Origin: Hymenobacter ruricola
GTDB taxonomy: Bacteria; Bacteroidota; Bacteroidia; Cytophagales; Hymenobacteraceae
Assembly (NCBI RefSeq): GCF_015694525.1
Contig: NZ_JADQDM010000003.1
Location: forward strand, 248,001 to 312,000
DNA length: 64,000 bases
Direction of reading: 5' to 3'
Shown here: in pieces, positions 17,800 through 27,700 of the stretch
How the letters are laid out: every line of letters starts with the position of its first letter
How positions within the stretch are numbered: the stretch's first letter is position 1
Translations under genes and position numbers: made by a program
The notes under the pieces: generated by a model
What the model saw: only the letters and a program-made list of their open reading frames with translations
Told to the model about the DNA's origin: nothing
Databases searched by the model: none

Positions 17800-20217
17800 T
17801 TAGTTGCTGGTGAGCGTCACGGAAGCCGGTGACAGCCCGTCGGCTGTGGCCTTAATGGTAATGGCTCCCGCCTGTTCCTCAGTCTGAATAATCGTCAGGC
17901 ACATTCCGTTGTAAGCCTTGCGCTCGGAGGCTTTAAAGGGCTCCATGCTGGCCTGATACCCATTGTCCACGCCCGCCACGAAGCCCGGCCCGCTCACCGT
18001 AAACTTCACCAGATTGGCCGCGTCAGGCACTAGGTTGCCCGCCGCATCTAGCACCCGGACTGTTATAAAGGACAAGTCTTTGGCATCGGCCCGTAGCTGG
18101 CTCCGGTCGGCGGTTAGCTCGATTTTGGCGGCGGGGCCGGCGGTTTTCACGGTGCTGGTGAGGATGGTTTTGCCAGCTCGGCGCGAGATGGCTTGCAGGG
18201 TGCCGGGCGCAAAGGGCACGCGCCACATCACGTGCAGGTCGTCGGCGCCTTTCTTTTTAACTCCCAGCGACTTGCCATTAAGGAAAAGCTCCACCTCGTC
18301 GGCCTGGCTGTAGTAGGCCCACACGTCCACGGTTTGGCCGGGGCGCCAGTTCCAGTGGGGCAGCAGGTGCAGCACGGGTTGGGTGGTCCACTCGCTCTGG
18401 TAGAGGTAGTAGGCGTCTTTGGGGAAGCCGGCCAGGTCGATGAGGCCGAAGTAGGAACTGCGGGCCGGCCAGGGGTAGGGCAGGGGCTCGCCCAGGTAGT
18501 CGAAGCCGCTCCACACGAAGGCCCCGCTGATAAACGGGCTGTTGCGGACGGCCCGCCAGGCGGCCTCGTGGGTGGCGCCCCAGTAGGGCGCAGCGTGGTC
18601 GTAGCTGGAGGCGGTGAAGTCGGCGTTGCCGGTGGTGAGCTTGGTTTTGCCGTCCTTGGGCCAGATGCGCAGGCTGTCGGAGGGCAGGTCGTAGTGGCCG
18701 CGCGTTTCGTAAGCCGCCGCGATTTCGGTAGCCAAGAATTTCTGGCCGGGGAAGCGCTTGGGCAGCTCAGGGTAATCAGCGTGCTTGTAGTTGAAGCTCA
18801 GCACGTCGAGCACGCCGGCCTGGCTGATGAAGTTCTTTTCGGGTACCTGCTCGGTGAGGGCCGAGGTGACGGGCCGCGTGGGGTCGAGGCGCTTCACGGT
18901 GGCGGTCAGCTCGCGGGCCAAGCGGGTGCCGGTGCTGTCGAACTGCTCCCGGATTTCGTTGCCGATGCTCCACACAAACACGCTCGGGTGGTTGCGGTCG
19001 CGCCGAATCTGGTCTTCCAGGTCGCGCCGGTGCCACTCCTTGAAATCGAGGTGGTAGTCCTGCGAGTTCTTCTTTTTCTGCCACATGTCGAACGCCTCGT
19101 CCATTACCAGAAAGCCCATCCGGTCGCACAAGTCCAGCAGTTCCGGTGCGGGCGGGTTGTGCGACATGCGAATGGAGTTGCAGCCCATGGCCCGCAAAAT
19201 CTGCAGCTGCCGTTGCATGGCGCGCACGTTCACGGCCGCCCCCAGCGCCCCCAGGTCGTGGTGCTGGTTCACGCCCTGAATGCGCAGCGGCTGCCCGTTC
19301 AGCAGAAAGCCGCGCTGGCCGTCGAACACGCAGGTGCGCACGCCCAGCGGCGTTTCGTATTCATCCTCAACTGTCTGGCCGGCCAGCACCGTGGTTTTCA
19401 CTCGGTATAAGTAGGGCTTCGTCACCGACCACAAATGCGGGTTTTTCAGGGTAAGTTTCTGCGAAACAGTAGCCGCCGTGCCGCTCAGCTTCACGCCGCT
19501 GGTCAGTTGCCACGCCACTTCCTGGCCGCCGCGGTCCAGCAGCACCGTTTGCAGGCTCACCGTGCGGGGCTGGCCGGTGGCGTTGCGCAGCTGGGTTTGC
19601 ACGGCCACGGTGGCGGCCTGCGCGCTCACGTTAGGCGTGCTCACGAAGGTGCCCCACTCGTCCACCGCCACCTGGTGGGTGGTCACCAGCCGCACGTTGC
19701 GGTAAATGCCCGAGCCGGTGTACCAGCGCGAATCTGGCTGAGCCGAGTTATCGACGCGCACGGCCAGCACGTTGGGCTGGCCGGCGGGACGCAGGTAGGG
19801 CGTCAGCTCGTAGCGGAAGGAGATGTAGCCGTTCGGCCGGTAGCCCAGCGAGTGCCCGTTCAGCCACACCTCGCTGTGCTTGTACACGCCGTCGAATTCA
19901 ATGAATACGTTGCGCCCAGCTGTGGCCGGTAGCACGAACGTCTTGCGGTACCAGCCGATGCCGGTGGGCAGGCCGCCGCCTTCGGGCTTGGCGGGGTTTT
20001 TCTCGTCGAATTTGCCCTCAATGCTCCAGTCGTGCGGCAGTGCCAGCGCACGCCAGGCGGCGTCGTTGAAGGCCGCGTCTTTGGCGCCGGCATCGTCGCC
20101 GAGGTAGAACCTCCAGCCCTGGTTGAAGTCGGCAGTTACCCGCGCGCCCGGCTGCTCCCCAAAGATGCTTTGGGCGCTGAGTAACAGGAGTAGAAGGAGG
20201 GAGAGAAGGCGGAGCAT
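17800..20217 (-). CDS. GH2 family glycosidase with C-terminal DUF4982/Ig-like domains
   Basis: The 805-residue secreted enzyme has the signal peptide MLRLLSLLLLLLLSAQSIFG. Its GH2 layout is an N-terminal jelly roll (LPHDWSIEGKFD, GWYRKTFVLP), an Ig domain, then a barrel with the acid/base in VWSIGNEIREQ and a nucleophile probably in FLATEIAAAYETRG. A DUF4982-type module (YSQADEVELFLNGKSLG) and an Ig-like C-terminus (VRVLDAAGNLVPDAANLV) follow. This subgroup includes beta-galactosidases and beta-glucuronidases, and the exact sugar cannot be told. ATG 20217-20215 was chosen because it opens the signal peptide; the longer frame reads through an inverted repeat. It ends eight bases before the LacZ-type gene. 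Confidence 0.88.
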   Translation of the reverse strand: MLRLLSLLLLLLLSAQSIFGEQPGARVTADFNQGWRFYLGDDAGAKDAAFNDAAWRALALPHDWSIEGKFDEKNPAKPEGGGLPTGIGWYRKTFVLPATAGRNVFIEFDGVYKHSEVWLNGHSLGYRPNGYISFRYELTPYLRPAGQPNVLAVRVDNSAQPDSRWYTGSGIYRNVRLVTTHQVAVDEWGTFVSTPNVSAQAATVAVQTQLRNATGQPRTVSLQTVLLDRGGQEVAWQLTSGVKLSGTAATVSQKLTLKNPHLWSVTKPYLYRVKTTVLAGQTVEDEYETPLGVRTCVFDGQRGFLLNGQPLRIQGVNQHHDLGALGAAVNVRAMQRQLQILRAMGCNSIRMSHNPPAPELLDLCDRMGFLVMDEAFDMWQKKKNSQDYHLDFKEWHRRDLEDQIRRDRNHPSVFVWSIGNEIREQFDSTGTRLARELTATVKRLDPTRPVTSALTEQVPEKNFISQAGVLDVLSFNYKHADYPELPKRFPGQKFLATEIAAAYETRGHYDLPSDSLRIWPKDGKTKLTTGNADFTASSYDHAAPYWGATHEAAWRAVRNSPFISGAFVWSGFDYLGEPLPYPWPARSSYFGLIDLAGFPKDAYYLYQSEWTTQPVLHLLPHWNWRPGQTVDVWAYYSQADEVELFLNGKSLGVKKKGADDLHVMWRVPFAPGTLQAISRRAGKTILTSTVKTAGPAAKIELTADRSQLRADAKDLSFITVRVLDAAGNLVPDAANLVKFTVSGPGFVAGVDNGYQASMEPFKASERKAYNGMCLTIIQTEEQAGAITIKATADGLSPASVTLTSN

Positions 20218-20228
20218 CGGTAGGGAAT

Positions 20229-20346
20229 GTAGAGACGCAACATTTTGCGTCTCGTCGTTGCTGATGTTGTTTAGTATGAGCGGCTTCAAGTGGTTCGGCG
20301 CGCTTCCGGTCGTTCAACGACGAGACGCAATATGTTGCGTCGCTAC
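20229..20346. repeat. REPIN-like inverted repeat, family GTAGAGACGCAAC
   Basis: The 32-bp arms (20229-20260, 20315-20346) pair with two mismatches. Each arm is itself a hairpin (GAGACGCAA/TTGCGTCTC) with a GTAG foot, giving the classic two-REP inverted layout. It fills the gap between the beta-propeller glycosidase and the GH2 gene. Confidence 0.88.
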
Positions 20347-20357
20347 TTCGTGTTGTG

Positions 20358-21593
20358 TCATTTTTTGGGTTCTTTCGGCCTCTTCACGGGCGGCGCGATG
20401 AATGCTACTGTGCTCTTGCCTAAGTCCTTCGACGTGGCCACGGCAATACCGCGTTGGTCGGGCTTGTTGACGGCGCAGTAGTAGTGGTACACAACACCTT
20501 TGTATTTCAGCACGAAGGACTTGTGGGCGAACAGCTCGTCGTAAGGCTCGGAGGGCTCCACAAGGTTGGCTCCCGTCCAGTCGGTCCAGTGGGTAAGGTC
20601 ATAGGAGCAGGCGAAGCGGTTCACGGCGCCCTTCACGCCGGGGTAGAAGGCGCCGAAATAGAACATCGTCCACAAGCCGTTGTCCATCTTTTGCAGGTAG
20701 GCGTCGCCCGTAATGCCGGTGTGGTGGTTGAGCACGGGGTTGCGCAGGTACCGCGTCCAGTGCGTCATGTCGTCCGACACGGCCATGCCGATGCGCTCCG
20801 CGCCGCGCTTGGCGTTGAGGCTGTCGCCGTTGGCGTTGTAGTACATCACGAACGGGTGCCCGGTGAGCTTGCTTTTATCCCACACCACCGAGCTTTTATA
20901 GATGGTGTGGTTTTCCCACCAGCGCACGTCCTGGTCGTCGGGGCGCAGCACGGGTTTGGCCAGGCGCTGCCAGGTGGGCAGGGTGGTCGGGTCCTTATCG
21001 GTAGAAGCCAGGCTGATGGACAAAACCCCCTTCTCGTACCCCCGCGAGTTGCCGCCGAAGTACGACAGCCAGTACTTGCCTTGGTAGGGCTGCCACTCGT
21101 AGCTGCCGCCCCACTTGGGGTCTTGCAGGGCCACATAGCCGGCTTTTTGGTTGGTGTCCCAATCCGTGGTGTCCGTGAAAGACAGGATTTTGCCTTTCGT
21201 TTCCCACTTCAATAAATCCTTGCTGTGCGCCAGCCAGGTTTCGTAGCCGCGCCCGTCGTAGATGATGTAAGTCATCCACCACTGCCCGTTTTTGCGGAAC
21301 ACGCTGGGGCAGTCCATCTTCTTCTTGTTGTCGTCGGTGACGAGCACCAGGCCGTACTTGTAGGGCGTTTTCACCTCCTCGTACACCTGCTGCATCTCAG
21401 CGGCGGGCACGGCTGTAGGCTTGGTTTGGGCATGAGCGGAAGTTGGCCAAAGCCCTGCGGTCATGCAGAGCATTCTGCGCATCAAGCAGAGGACGAGGCA
21501 TCTCGCCCGCACGATTGATTTACTATTCCGAGCGAGATGCCTCGTCCTCTGCTTGATGCGCAGAATGCTCTGCATGACGTTCAGCTTTTTCAT
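20358..21593 (-). CDS. Secreted five-bladed beta-propeller glycosidase (GH43/GH117/GH130-like)
   Basis: The 411-residue protein has repeated propeller-blade patterns: DCPSVFRKNGQWWMTYIIYD, LAHSKDLLKWETKG, MAVSDDMTHWTRYLRNP, FACSYDLTHWTDWTG and VATSKDLGKS. This fits the clan of beta-propeller glycosidases that includes GH43, but the family cannot be fixed by eye. ATG 21593 overlaps the GH78 stop (ATGA), so the start is well supported. Codons 6-45 are a perfect 47-bp inverted repeat inserted between MKKLN and the end of a signal peptide (GLWPTSAHAQ). An internal ATG at 21482 would give a shorter, more normal signal peptide. Export from the full-length start is therefore uncertain. Confidence 0.78.
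   Translation of the reverse strand: MKKLNVMQSILRIKQRTRHLARNSKSIVRARCLVLCLMRRMLCMTAGLWPTSAHAQTKPTAVPAAEMQQVYEEVKTPYKYGLVLVTDDNKKKMDCPSVFRKNGQWWMTYIIYDGRGYETWLAHSKDLLKWETKGKILSFTDTTDWDTNQKAGYVALQDPKWGGSYEWQPYQGKYWLSYFGGNSRGYEKGVLSISLASTDKDPTTLPTWQRLAKPVLRPDDQDVRWWENHTIYKSSVVWDKSKLTGHPFVMYYNANGDSLNAKRGAERIGMAVSDDMTHWTRYLRNPVLNHHTGITGDAYLQKMDNGLWTMFYFGAFYPGVKGAVNRFACSYDLTHWTDWTGANLVEPSEPYDELFAHKSFVLKYKGVVYHYYCAVNKPDQRGIAVATSKDLGKSTVAFIAPPVKRPKEPKK
21460..21578. repeat. Perfect 47-bp inverted repeat inside a signal-peptide coding region
   Basis: Arms 21460-21506 and 21532-21578 pair over all 47 bases around a 25-base loop. The outer part matches the GTCATGCAG...GCATCTCGC family; the middle is an extra segment (CATTCTGCGCATCAAGCAG). 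It lies wholly inside the beta-propeller glycosidase gene and keeps the frame open. Confidence 0.92.
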
Positions 21594-24397
21594 ATACCCG
21601 CAGAAAAATGATAAGTCCCCGAACCGGCCCTGATGCGCGCCCAGCCCTCCGCAAAGCCCAGCGACTGCAGCTCCGCGTGCTTCTCCAGCGGCTGCCCACC
21701 TTCCGTGATGCGCGCCGAAGCACTGGCGGGTAGATAAATCGTAGCTGTAGTATTAGCCGGAATGGTGACCGTCAGCTCAAAGCCGCTTGTAGATTTTTTC
21801 CAGTCCGTCACAATCAGCCCGTAAGGCGACTGGTGGCTGGCCCGGGCGCTGGTCACGTCGCCCACCGGCTCGGGCTTGATGTCAATCTGGTTGAAGGCCA
21901 CCGACCCATCAGCCGGCCGAATGCCGCCCAGGCTGCCGTAAAACCACTCCTGCAAATGCCCCAGCATCAGGTGGTTGTTCGATACGGTGGGCAGCGCGGC
22001 CCACGACTCGGTGAGGGCCGTGGCGCCGTGGGCCAGCTGGTAGCCGTAGCCGGGCACGTCGGACCGGTTGTTCATCGCAAAAATCACGTCGGAACGGCCC
22101 GCGTCTTCCAGCACGCGCAGCAGGTAGCGGTAGCCAATGTCGCCGGCCGTCAGGGAGTTGTCGCGGGTGCGCAGGTCCTGCACGATATTCTCGACCACCG
22201 CGGCTTTATCAGCCGGCGCCACCAGGCCCATGTACACGGCCATCGCATTGGCGGTCTGGCTGCCGGTGGCGTACTGCTTGGTTTGGGGGTTGAAAAACTT
22301 GGCGTTGAAAGCCGTTTTGACCTCCCCGCCCAGCTTCTCGTAGGCCGTGGCATCGGCGGTTTTGCCCAGCAGCCGGGCAATGCCGGCCATCAGCGTGAGG
22401 TCGTAATAGTAAGTAGCCGTGCCGGTTACGCCCAATGGGGTGAGCTGGGAGGTGCCCGGCGGCTTGGGGCCGAGGTCGTACCAGTCGCCCAGGCCTTGCG
22501 AGAGAATGTGGCCCTGCGCCTTCGTGCCGAGGTAGGCCACGTAGCGCTGCATCAGGTCGTAGTTCTCGGCCAGCACCTGGCGGTCGCCGTACCACTGGTA
22601 CACGTACCAGGGCAGGATGATGCTGGCGCTGCCCCACTCCGGCGAGTCGCGGAACATGTCGCCGCCCCACTCAAACTTCACGTATTCGGGCGCGATTTCG
22701 GGCACCAAGCCGTCGGCCGTTTGCGAGGCGCGCATGTCGGCAATGGTTTTGCGGCACAGCGTGGCAATGTCGTAGCCGTAGCGCAGCGAAGCGCCCATGA
22801 GATGTGTCTGCTCCAGCCAGCCCAGCTTTTCGCGGTGCGGGCAGTCGGTCATCACGCTGGCCAGGTTGCTTTTTACGGCCCAGTCAATCAGCGTATTGGT
22901 GCGGTTGAACAGGTCGTTGGAGCACGCGAACGTGCCCACGCTGGCCGCCGCGTTGCGGGTGTGCAGGGCCGTGAGGCGCAGGATTTCGGGCTGGCTCCTC
23001 GGGTTGGGCTGGCCTTTGGGCACGCCACCTTCCACCTGTGCGTAGCGGAAGCCGTAGTAAGTAAAGCGGGGCCGCCAGGTTTCTACGCCGCTGCCTTTCA
23101 GCACATACGTGAAGTAAAAGCCGCGCCCCGTGTTCTTCTGGGTCACCGTTTTGTCGGCCCCCAGCAGCTCGGCCGGTGTAATGCGCAGCGTGTCGCCCCG
23201 CTGGCCCTTCACCTGTAGCTCAACGATGCCCGAGGCGTTTTGGCCAAAGTCGTACACCCACTTGCCGGGCTGGGGCTGGGTCGTGCTTTGGGCCGTGAAG
23301 GTATCGAAGGTCTGTAGCGGCTCCTGCTGCTGGGTGAGCAGCTCGGCCGGGCCATCTACGCGGACAACCGGCCGCCAGCTTTTATCCTGAAAAGCAGCCG
23401 TGGCCCAGCCAGCGGGCTCCAGGCCCGCGTTGTAGTCCTCGCCGCCATAGATGCTGCTGAAAGTGACCGGCCCGGCCGCGGTGCGCCAGGTGGGGTCGGT
23501 CACCACGTCGGCGTGTGAGCCGTCGGCGTAGTCCAAGGCCAGCCGGCAAATTAGCTTCGGGTGCCCAAAAGCCGACTTCAGCTTGCGGTAGCGCTCCTTC
23601 ACCGGCGGCACGTAGTAGAAGCCGTTGCCGAGCATGACGCCCAGCGCGTTGGGGCCGCTTTTTACCAGGCTCGTCACGTCAAACGTCACGTACTGCGCCT
23701 GCTTGTCGTACTTGGTCCAGCCGGGGTCGAGGAAGTGGTTGCCTACTTTCTGGCCATTCAGCACGGCCTCAAACTGCCCCAGGCCGCTGATGAACAGCGT
23801 GGCTTTGGTGGGCTTCTTGGCCGTGAACTGCTTCCGCAACAAGGGCAGAATATTATTGTCGCGGTAGGTGTCCTTGGCCCCGTCCACGGGGAGCACGGTC
23901 ACCCGCTCGGCGGGCAGCTGGTCGTAGGCAATCCACTGGGCGCCTTTCCAGTCGGCGGGCGCAAACAGGCCCGTTTGCCACTCGGCCGGGGCCGACCATT
24001 CGGAAGCGCCGCCGTGGTTGTCCCAGGTTCTTACTTTCCAGTAATACGTATGGGCTGGCTGCAACGCCTTGCCCGCGTAGCTCACCTGGATGGATGCGTT
24101 GGAAGCAACTTTGCCCGAATCCCAACCGTCGCCCAATCCCTGCCTGAGCTGCTTCGGGCTCTCCGAAACCAGCACCTGGTAGGCCGTCTGCACGGTGTTG
24201 CGCTGGCCGGCGCTGATTTCCCAGCTCAGGATGGGCGCGGGGCGCTGCACGCCCAATGGGTGGGCCTGGTACTCGCATTTGAGGTTGAGGACGCGCAGGT
24301 TTTGGGTCTGAACCGAAGGCTTCCCCACGGCCCCGATGCCGCCCAGCACCATGGCCCAGCAGCAAAGAGTAAAACGTACAAAACCGGTCCTTCCCAT
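21590..24397 (-). CDS. GH78 alpha-L-rhamnosidase, secreted
   Basis: The 935-residue protein has a hydrophobic N-terminus and, in order: a fibronectin-like domain (PILSWEISAGQRNTVQTAYQ), a jelly roll (LFISGLGQFEAVLNGQKVG), an (alpha/alpha)6 barrel, and a C-terminal sandwich with SPYGLIVTDWKKS. The barrel entry block TDCPHREKLGWLEQTHLMG (E523, E529) is the GH78 active-site signature in the variant form common in Bacteroidota. It should release terminal alpha-L-rhamnose. It is the first gene of the long minus-strand block, with a possible promoter about 140 bases upstream, and its TGA overlaps the next ATG by four bases. Confidence 0.92.
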   Translation of the reverse strand: MGRTGFVRFTLCCWAMVLGGIGAVGKPSVQTQNLRVLNLKCEYQAHPLGVQRPAPILSWEISAGQRNTVQTAYQVLVSESPKQLRQGLGDGWDSGKVASNASIQVSYAGKALQPAHTYYWKVRTWDNHGGASEWSAPAEWQTGLFAPADWKGAQWIAYDQLPAERVTVLPVDGAKDTYRDNNILPLLRKQFTAKKPTKATLFISGLGQFEAVLNGQKVGNHFLDPGWTKYDKQAQYVTFDVTSLVKSGPNALGVMLGNGFYYVPPVKERYRKLKSAFGHPKLICRLALDYADGSHADVVTDPTWRTAAGPVTFSSIYGGEDYNAGLEPAGWATAAFQDKSWRPVVRVDGPAELLTQQQEPLQTFDTFTAQSTTQPQPGKWVYDFGQNASGIVELQVKGQRGDTLRITPAELLGADKTVTQKNTGRGFYFTYVLKGSGVETWRPRFTYYGFRYAQVEGGVPKGQPNPRSQPEILRLTALHTRNAAASVGTFACSNDLFNRTNTLIDWAVKSNLASVMTDCPHREKLGWLEQTHLMGASLRYGYDIATLCRKTIADMRASQTADGLVPEIAPEYVKFEWGGDMFRDSPEWGSASIILPWYVYQWYGDRQVLAENYDLMQRYVAYLGTKAQGHILSQGLGDWYDLGPKPPGTSQLTPLGVTGTATYYYDLTLMAGIARLLGKTADATAYEKLGGEVKTAFNAKFFNPQTKQYATGSQTANAMAVYMGLVAPADKAAVVENIVQDLRTRDNSLTAGDIGYRYLLRVLEDAGRSDVIFAMNNRSDVPGYGYQLAHGATALTESWAALPTVSNNHLMLGHLQEWFYGSLGGIRPADGSVAFNQIDIKPEPVGDVTSARASHQSPYGLIVTDWKKSTSGFELTVTIPANTTATIYLPASASARITEGGQPLEKHAELQSLGFAEGWARIRAGSGTYHFSAGI

Positions 24398-24537
24398 TGC
24401 GCCGTGTCTTACAATAACCGGAGAAGGCGGGGACTTGCCTGGCTAGCTGTAAGTGGAATAGTAAATCAGATTATGCCGGTGCAAACAATTTATAATCAAT
24501 GGATTAATATTGATGGTAAAAGCAGGCCGGCTCTTTA

Positions 24538-24545
24538 CAAATGTA
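24538..24545 (-). promoter_or_regulatory. Candidate -7 promoter box for the polysaccharide operon
   Basis: The minus strand reads TACATTTG, a full match to the Bacteroidota -7 consensus TAnnTTTG, in the AT-rich part of the 344-base gap between the GH78 gene and the ABC permease gene. No clear -33 TTG lies at the expected distance. The rest of the gap (24,398-24,741) holds no gene or repeat that I can recognise. Confidence 0.35.
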
Positions 24546-24741
24546 GAGTTTCTGGCCAGCCCCGTGTCCCCCGCTTTGGCAACTTTCTGTAGCATATTAG
24601 CATGGCCCAGGGGCCCAGGCAGGCCGCATAGCTGGGCTGGCGGCCGCGTCGAGATGGAAAGTGCGCCCGGCCCGTGGGCCGCCCTGCGGGCGTACTTCCC
24701 GCGTTGGTTCTGCCTTGCTTTTGCCCGGGGCTTGGTGGCGC

Positions 24742-27700
24742 TTATTTCGGCTGCACCATCTTGTAATTATCGGTCGCTTCCCAATCAATCAGCAGCTGGC
24801 GCGGGTCGATGCCCGCTTTGGCGGGGCGGGCCGGCACCGTCAGCACAATCGTCTGCTGGCCGGTGCTGATGAGGTGCTTTTTCAAGTAGAGCGGCTTGCC
24901 TGTTTCCTTGCCGGCAGCGGGGGCGAAGACGCCGATTTCCACCCATTCCGTCATCGGTCGTTGCGTTTCGGTGCCCACGCTGTCCACCACCAGCTTGCTG
25001 GCTTGCAGACCGAGCGTGACCTGCCAGGCGCCGCCTTTGAGCGGCTTGGCGGTGGCGGTTTCCGTGGCCAATTCCCAGAAGGTGTTGGCCTGGAACAGGT
25101 CGTGCAGCAACGGTCGGAGCGAGTCGGGCGTGGCCGTTTGCAGCTCCTGGTACAGGTCCAGCGACGTGGCAAAGGGCCGGGTGCCGGGGCGGTGCCTGGC
25201 CAGCAGCTGCCGGAGCGCGCCGTTCATCCGGTCGCGGCCCATGTACTGGCTCAAGGCATACAGGGCGAAGGGACCCTTGCGGTAGTTCTGGTAAAAGCCG
25301 TCGGCTTGCAGCAGCGGCTTGGCGGCGCGGGTGCGCGGGGTTTCGTTTTCCTCCCGCAGGAAGCTCAGCAGCGCCGGCAGGTATTCCGGGCCGTATTTAT
25401 CCTCCAGCACGCCCATGGCCGAGTACCAGGCCAGGCTTTCGGTGATGAGGCCGGCGCCCTCCACGTAGGCCTGCTTGAGCTGGTTGCCCCACCACTGGTG
25501 GGCCACCTCGTGCGCCACCACGGCCGTCACCAGGTCGAAGCCCCGCTGGTCGGCCGTGGGGTTCATCAGGAAAAAACCTTCCCCCGCCGTGATGTTGATA
25601 GGGGAAGCGTGGTTGCCAAAATGATGCCCGGGCTGGGCCACGAAGCGCAACTGCCGGTGCGGGTAGGGCCCGAATTGCCGGGTGTAATAGTCCAGCGCCG
25701 CCCGAGTGCTGCTGACCATGCGCGCCGGGTTTTCCGTCATTCCGGGCGGGTAGTAAATCTGAATGGCCACCTCCTGCGCTGCGCCTGCCGACGGATTATG
25801 CCACTTGCCTTCCTGCACCGCGTAGTGGGCCGAGAAAAAGGCGTACTCGTTGCGGATGGGCGCGTCGGTGGCGTAGTGGAAATAGCGGCGGCCGGCGGTG
25901 GTCCAGGTGCGGCGCAGGGTGCCGGGTGCCACCACCGTCTGGCCGGCATCGGTGCCCACCACGGCCTCGAAGCGGATTTGCTCGGGAAACGGGGCGTAGC
26001 GGCGCGCCGCCACGTCGTGGAGCGAATAGGTGGCCGGCCGGGGCGCCAGGCCGTGCGCTTTGCGGGCGCCGGCCTCGTCCAGTTCCCGGTACGGTTGGTA
26101 GCCGATGACGGGCAGCCACTCCAGGTTGCGGAAGCTGCTGCCGTTGGCCACCACCTGCACGTCGGCACCGCGGTTGGAAAAGCCCCGCGCCTGGTGCCTT
26201 ACGTGAAAGCGCAGGCGCAGCGAGTCGCCGGGGCGCAGCGGTCTGGCCAGGGCGAAAATGCGGTAGCCCTGTTCCGCGTCCACCAGCACTGGCCTGGCCG
26301 GCTGGTCGAAGGCAAGGGCGGTGGTTTCCACGTCCTCCGTTCCCGTTGCCAGATGCACCGAGTCGATGGCTGCCGGCGTGTTGTTTACCAGCAAGTAGGT
26401 GCCCTGTATTTCTGCTTTCTGCTGCCTGGGGTATATTTCTACCCGCAGGTTCACGCCGGTGAGCTGGGGCTGGGGCGCGTGCTGGTAGCGGCGGTAGCGC
26501 TGCTCGTAGGCCGCCCGCTGCGCCGCCGAGGCGTTGGTGTAGTCGTGCAGCACGTTGGTGTTATAAAACACAAACCCGCCCAACCCCGCAATGCCCACCG
26601 CTGCCACGGCCGCCACCCGCACCAACGAACCCGTGAAGCGCCGGCGCGCCAACTGCAGCCGGGTGGCCACTCCCGCTTCCCGGCCCCGCACCCAGAACAA
26701 CACCCCCGCCACCGCCAGCAACAGCGCCCACGCCGCCCAGTAGCCCTTGAACCACAGCCACGGCGCCAGCGTCGGCCCGAAGCCAGCCATGTCGGTATAC
26801 GTCCAGCGCGGGCTGGCGGAAAACACCAGCAGCTTGTGCTCGATGCCCAGCACGGGGGCAAAGACCAGGAACCCGTAAACGGCCAGCACCACCAAGTGGC
26901 CAATGAATTTCTGATTCACCAGCACGTGCACCAGCAGGGCCAGCAGGGCAAAAAGCAGGCACTCTACCCACTGCAGTCCGAAGAACGTTTGCAGGTACAG
27001 CCCGACTTCCGGAGCCGTGCCACCCAGGAGTACCTGCGCGGTCCCGCCGGCCGCCATTAGCAAGACCAGCCACGCCCCCGCCACCAGGCCCAGCGCCAGA
27101 AAGCGGCTCCCGAACAGCACCCATTCCGGCACGGGGGCCGCGTTGGTAATGTCGCTCAAGCCGGCTTCCCGCTCCCGCCACACCAGCTCGCCGGCGTAAA
27201 AAACGGTGAGCAGGGTGAGGAGTATCGTGCAAAACTTCGGTTCCGTCAGCGGCGCCGTCAGCAGGTGCAGCACAAAGTCGGTGCGGGGCAGCAAGGGCAC
27301 GCCGCGGGCCTTCAGGTTGCCGCGGAGGGTGAGCGCGGCCAGCCCGGCCAGCACCGCCAGCAGGGGCAGCCCCGACTTGCTGCGGGCGAGCTGCCAAAAC
27401 GCGTCCCCGGTGAGCCGGCGCAACTGGCGCAGCTGCGTGGCCACGCCAAACCGCTCCCGGGCCGGTGGGCGCGCGTCTCCCGTGCCCCACTGCGGTTGCT
27501 CCCGGGCCACCCGACCCGTTGTGGGCTGTTCGACCGGCTTCGGTTTGGAGCCGGTTTCGGGCAAAACGAAGCGAAAGCGGGCGTACGTAAACGCCAGCAG
27601 GCCCAGCGAAACGGCGAGCCAAAAGAGGCGGTTGGCCAGAAAGGAGCCCTCGGGCAACACCAGCCGCGCGTTGCGCTCCAACGGGCTCCACGCGGTCAGG

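Noticed and set aside
24661..27060. Long plus-strand open frame of 799 codons opposite the ABC permease/peptidase
   Set aside because: It is an antisense shadow; the minus strand has the HExxH motif and membrane helices.
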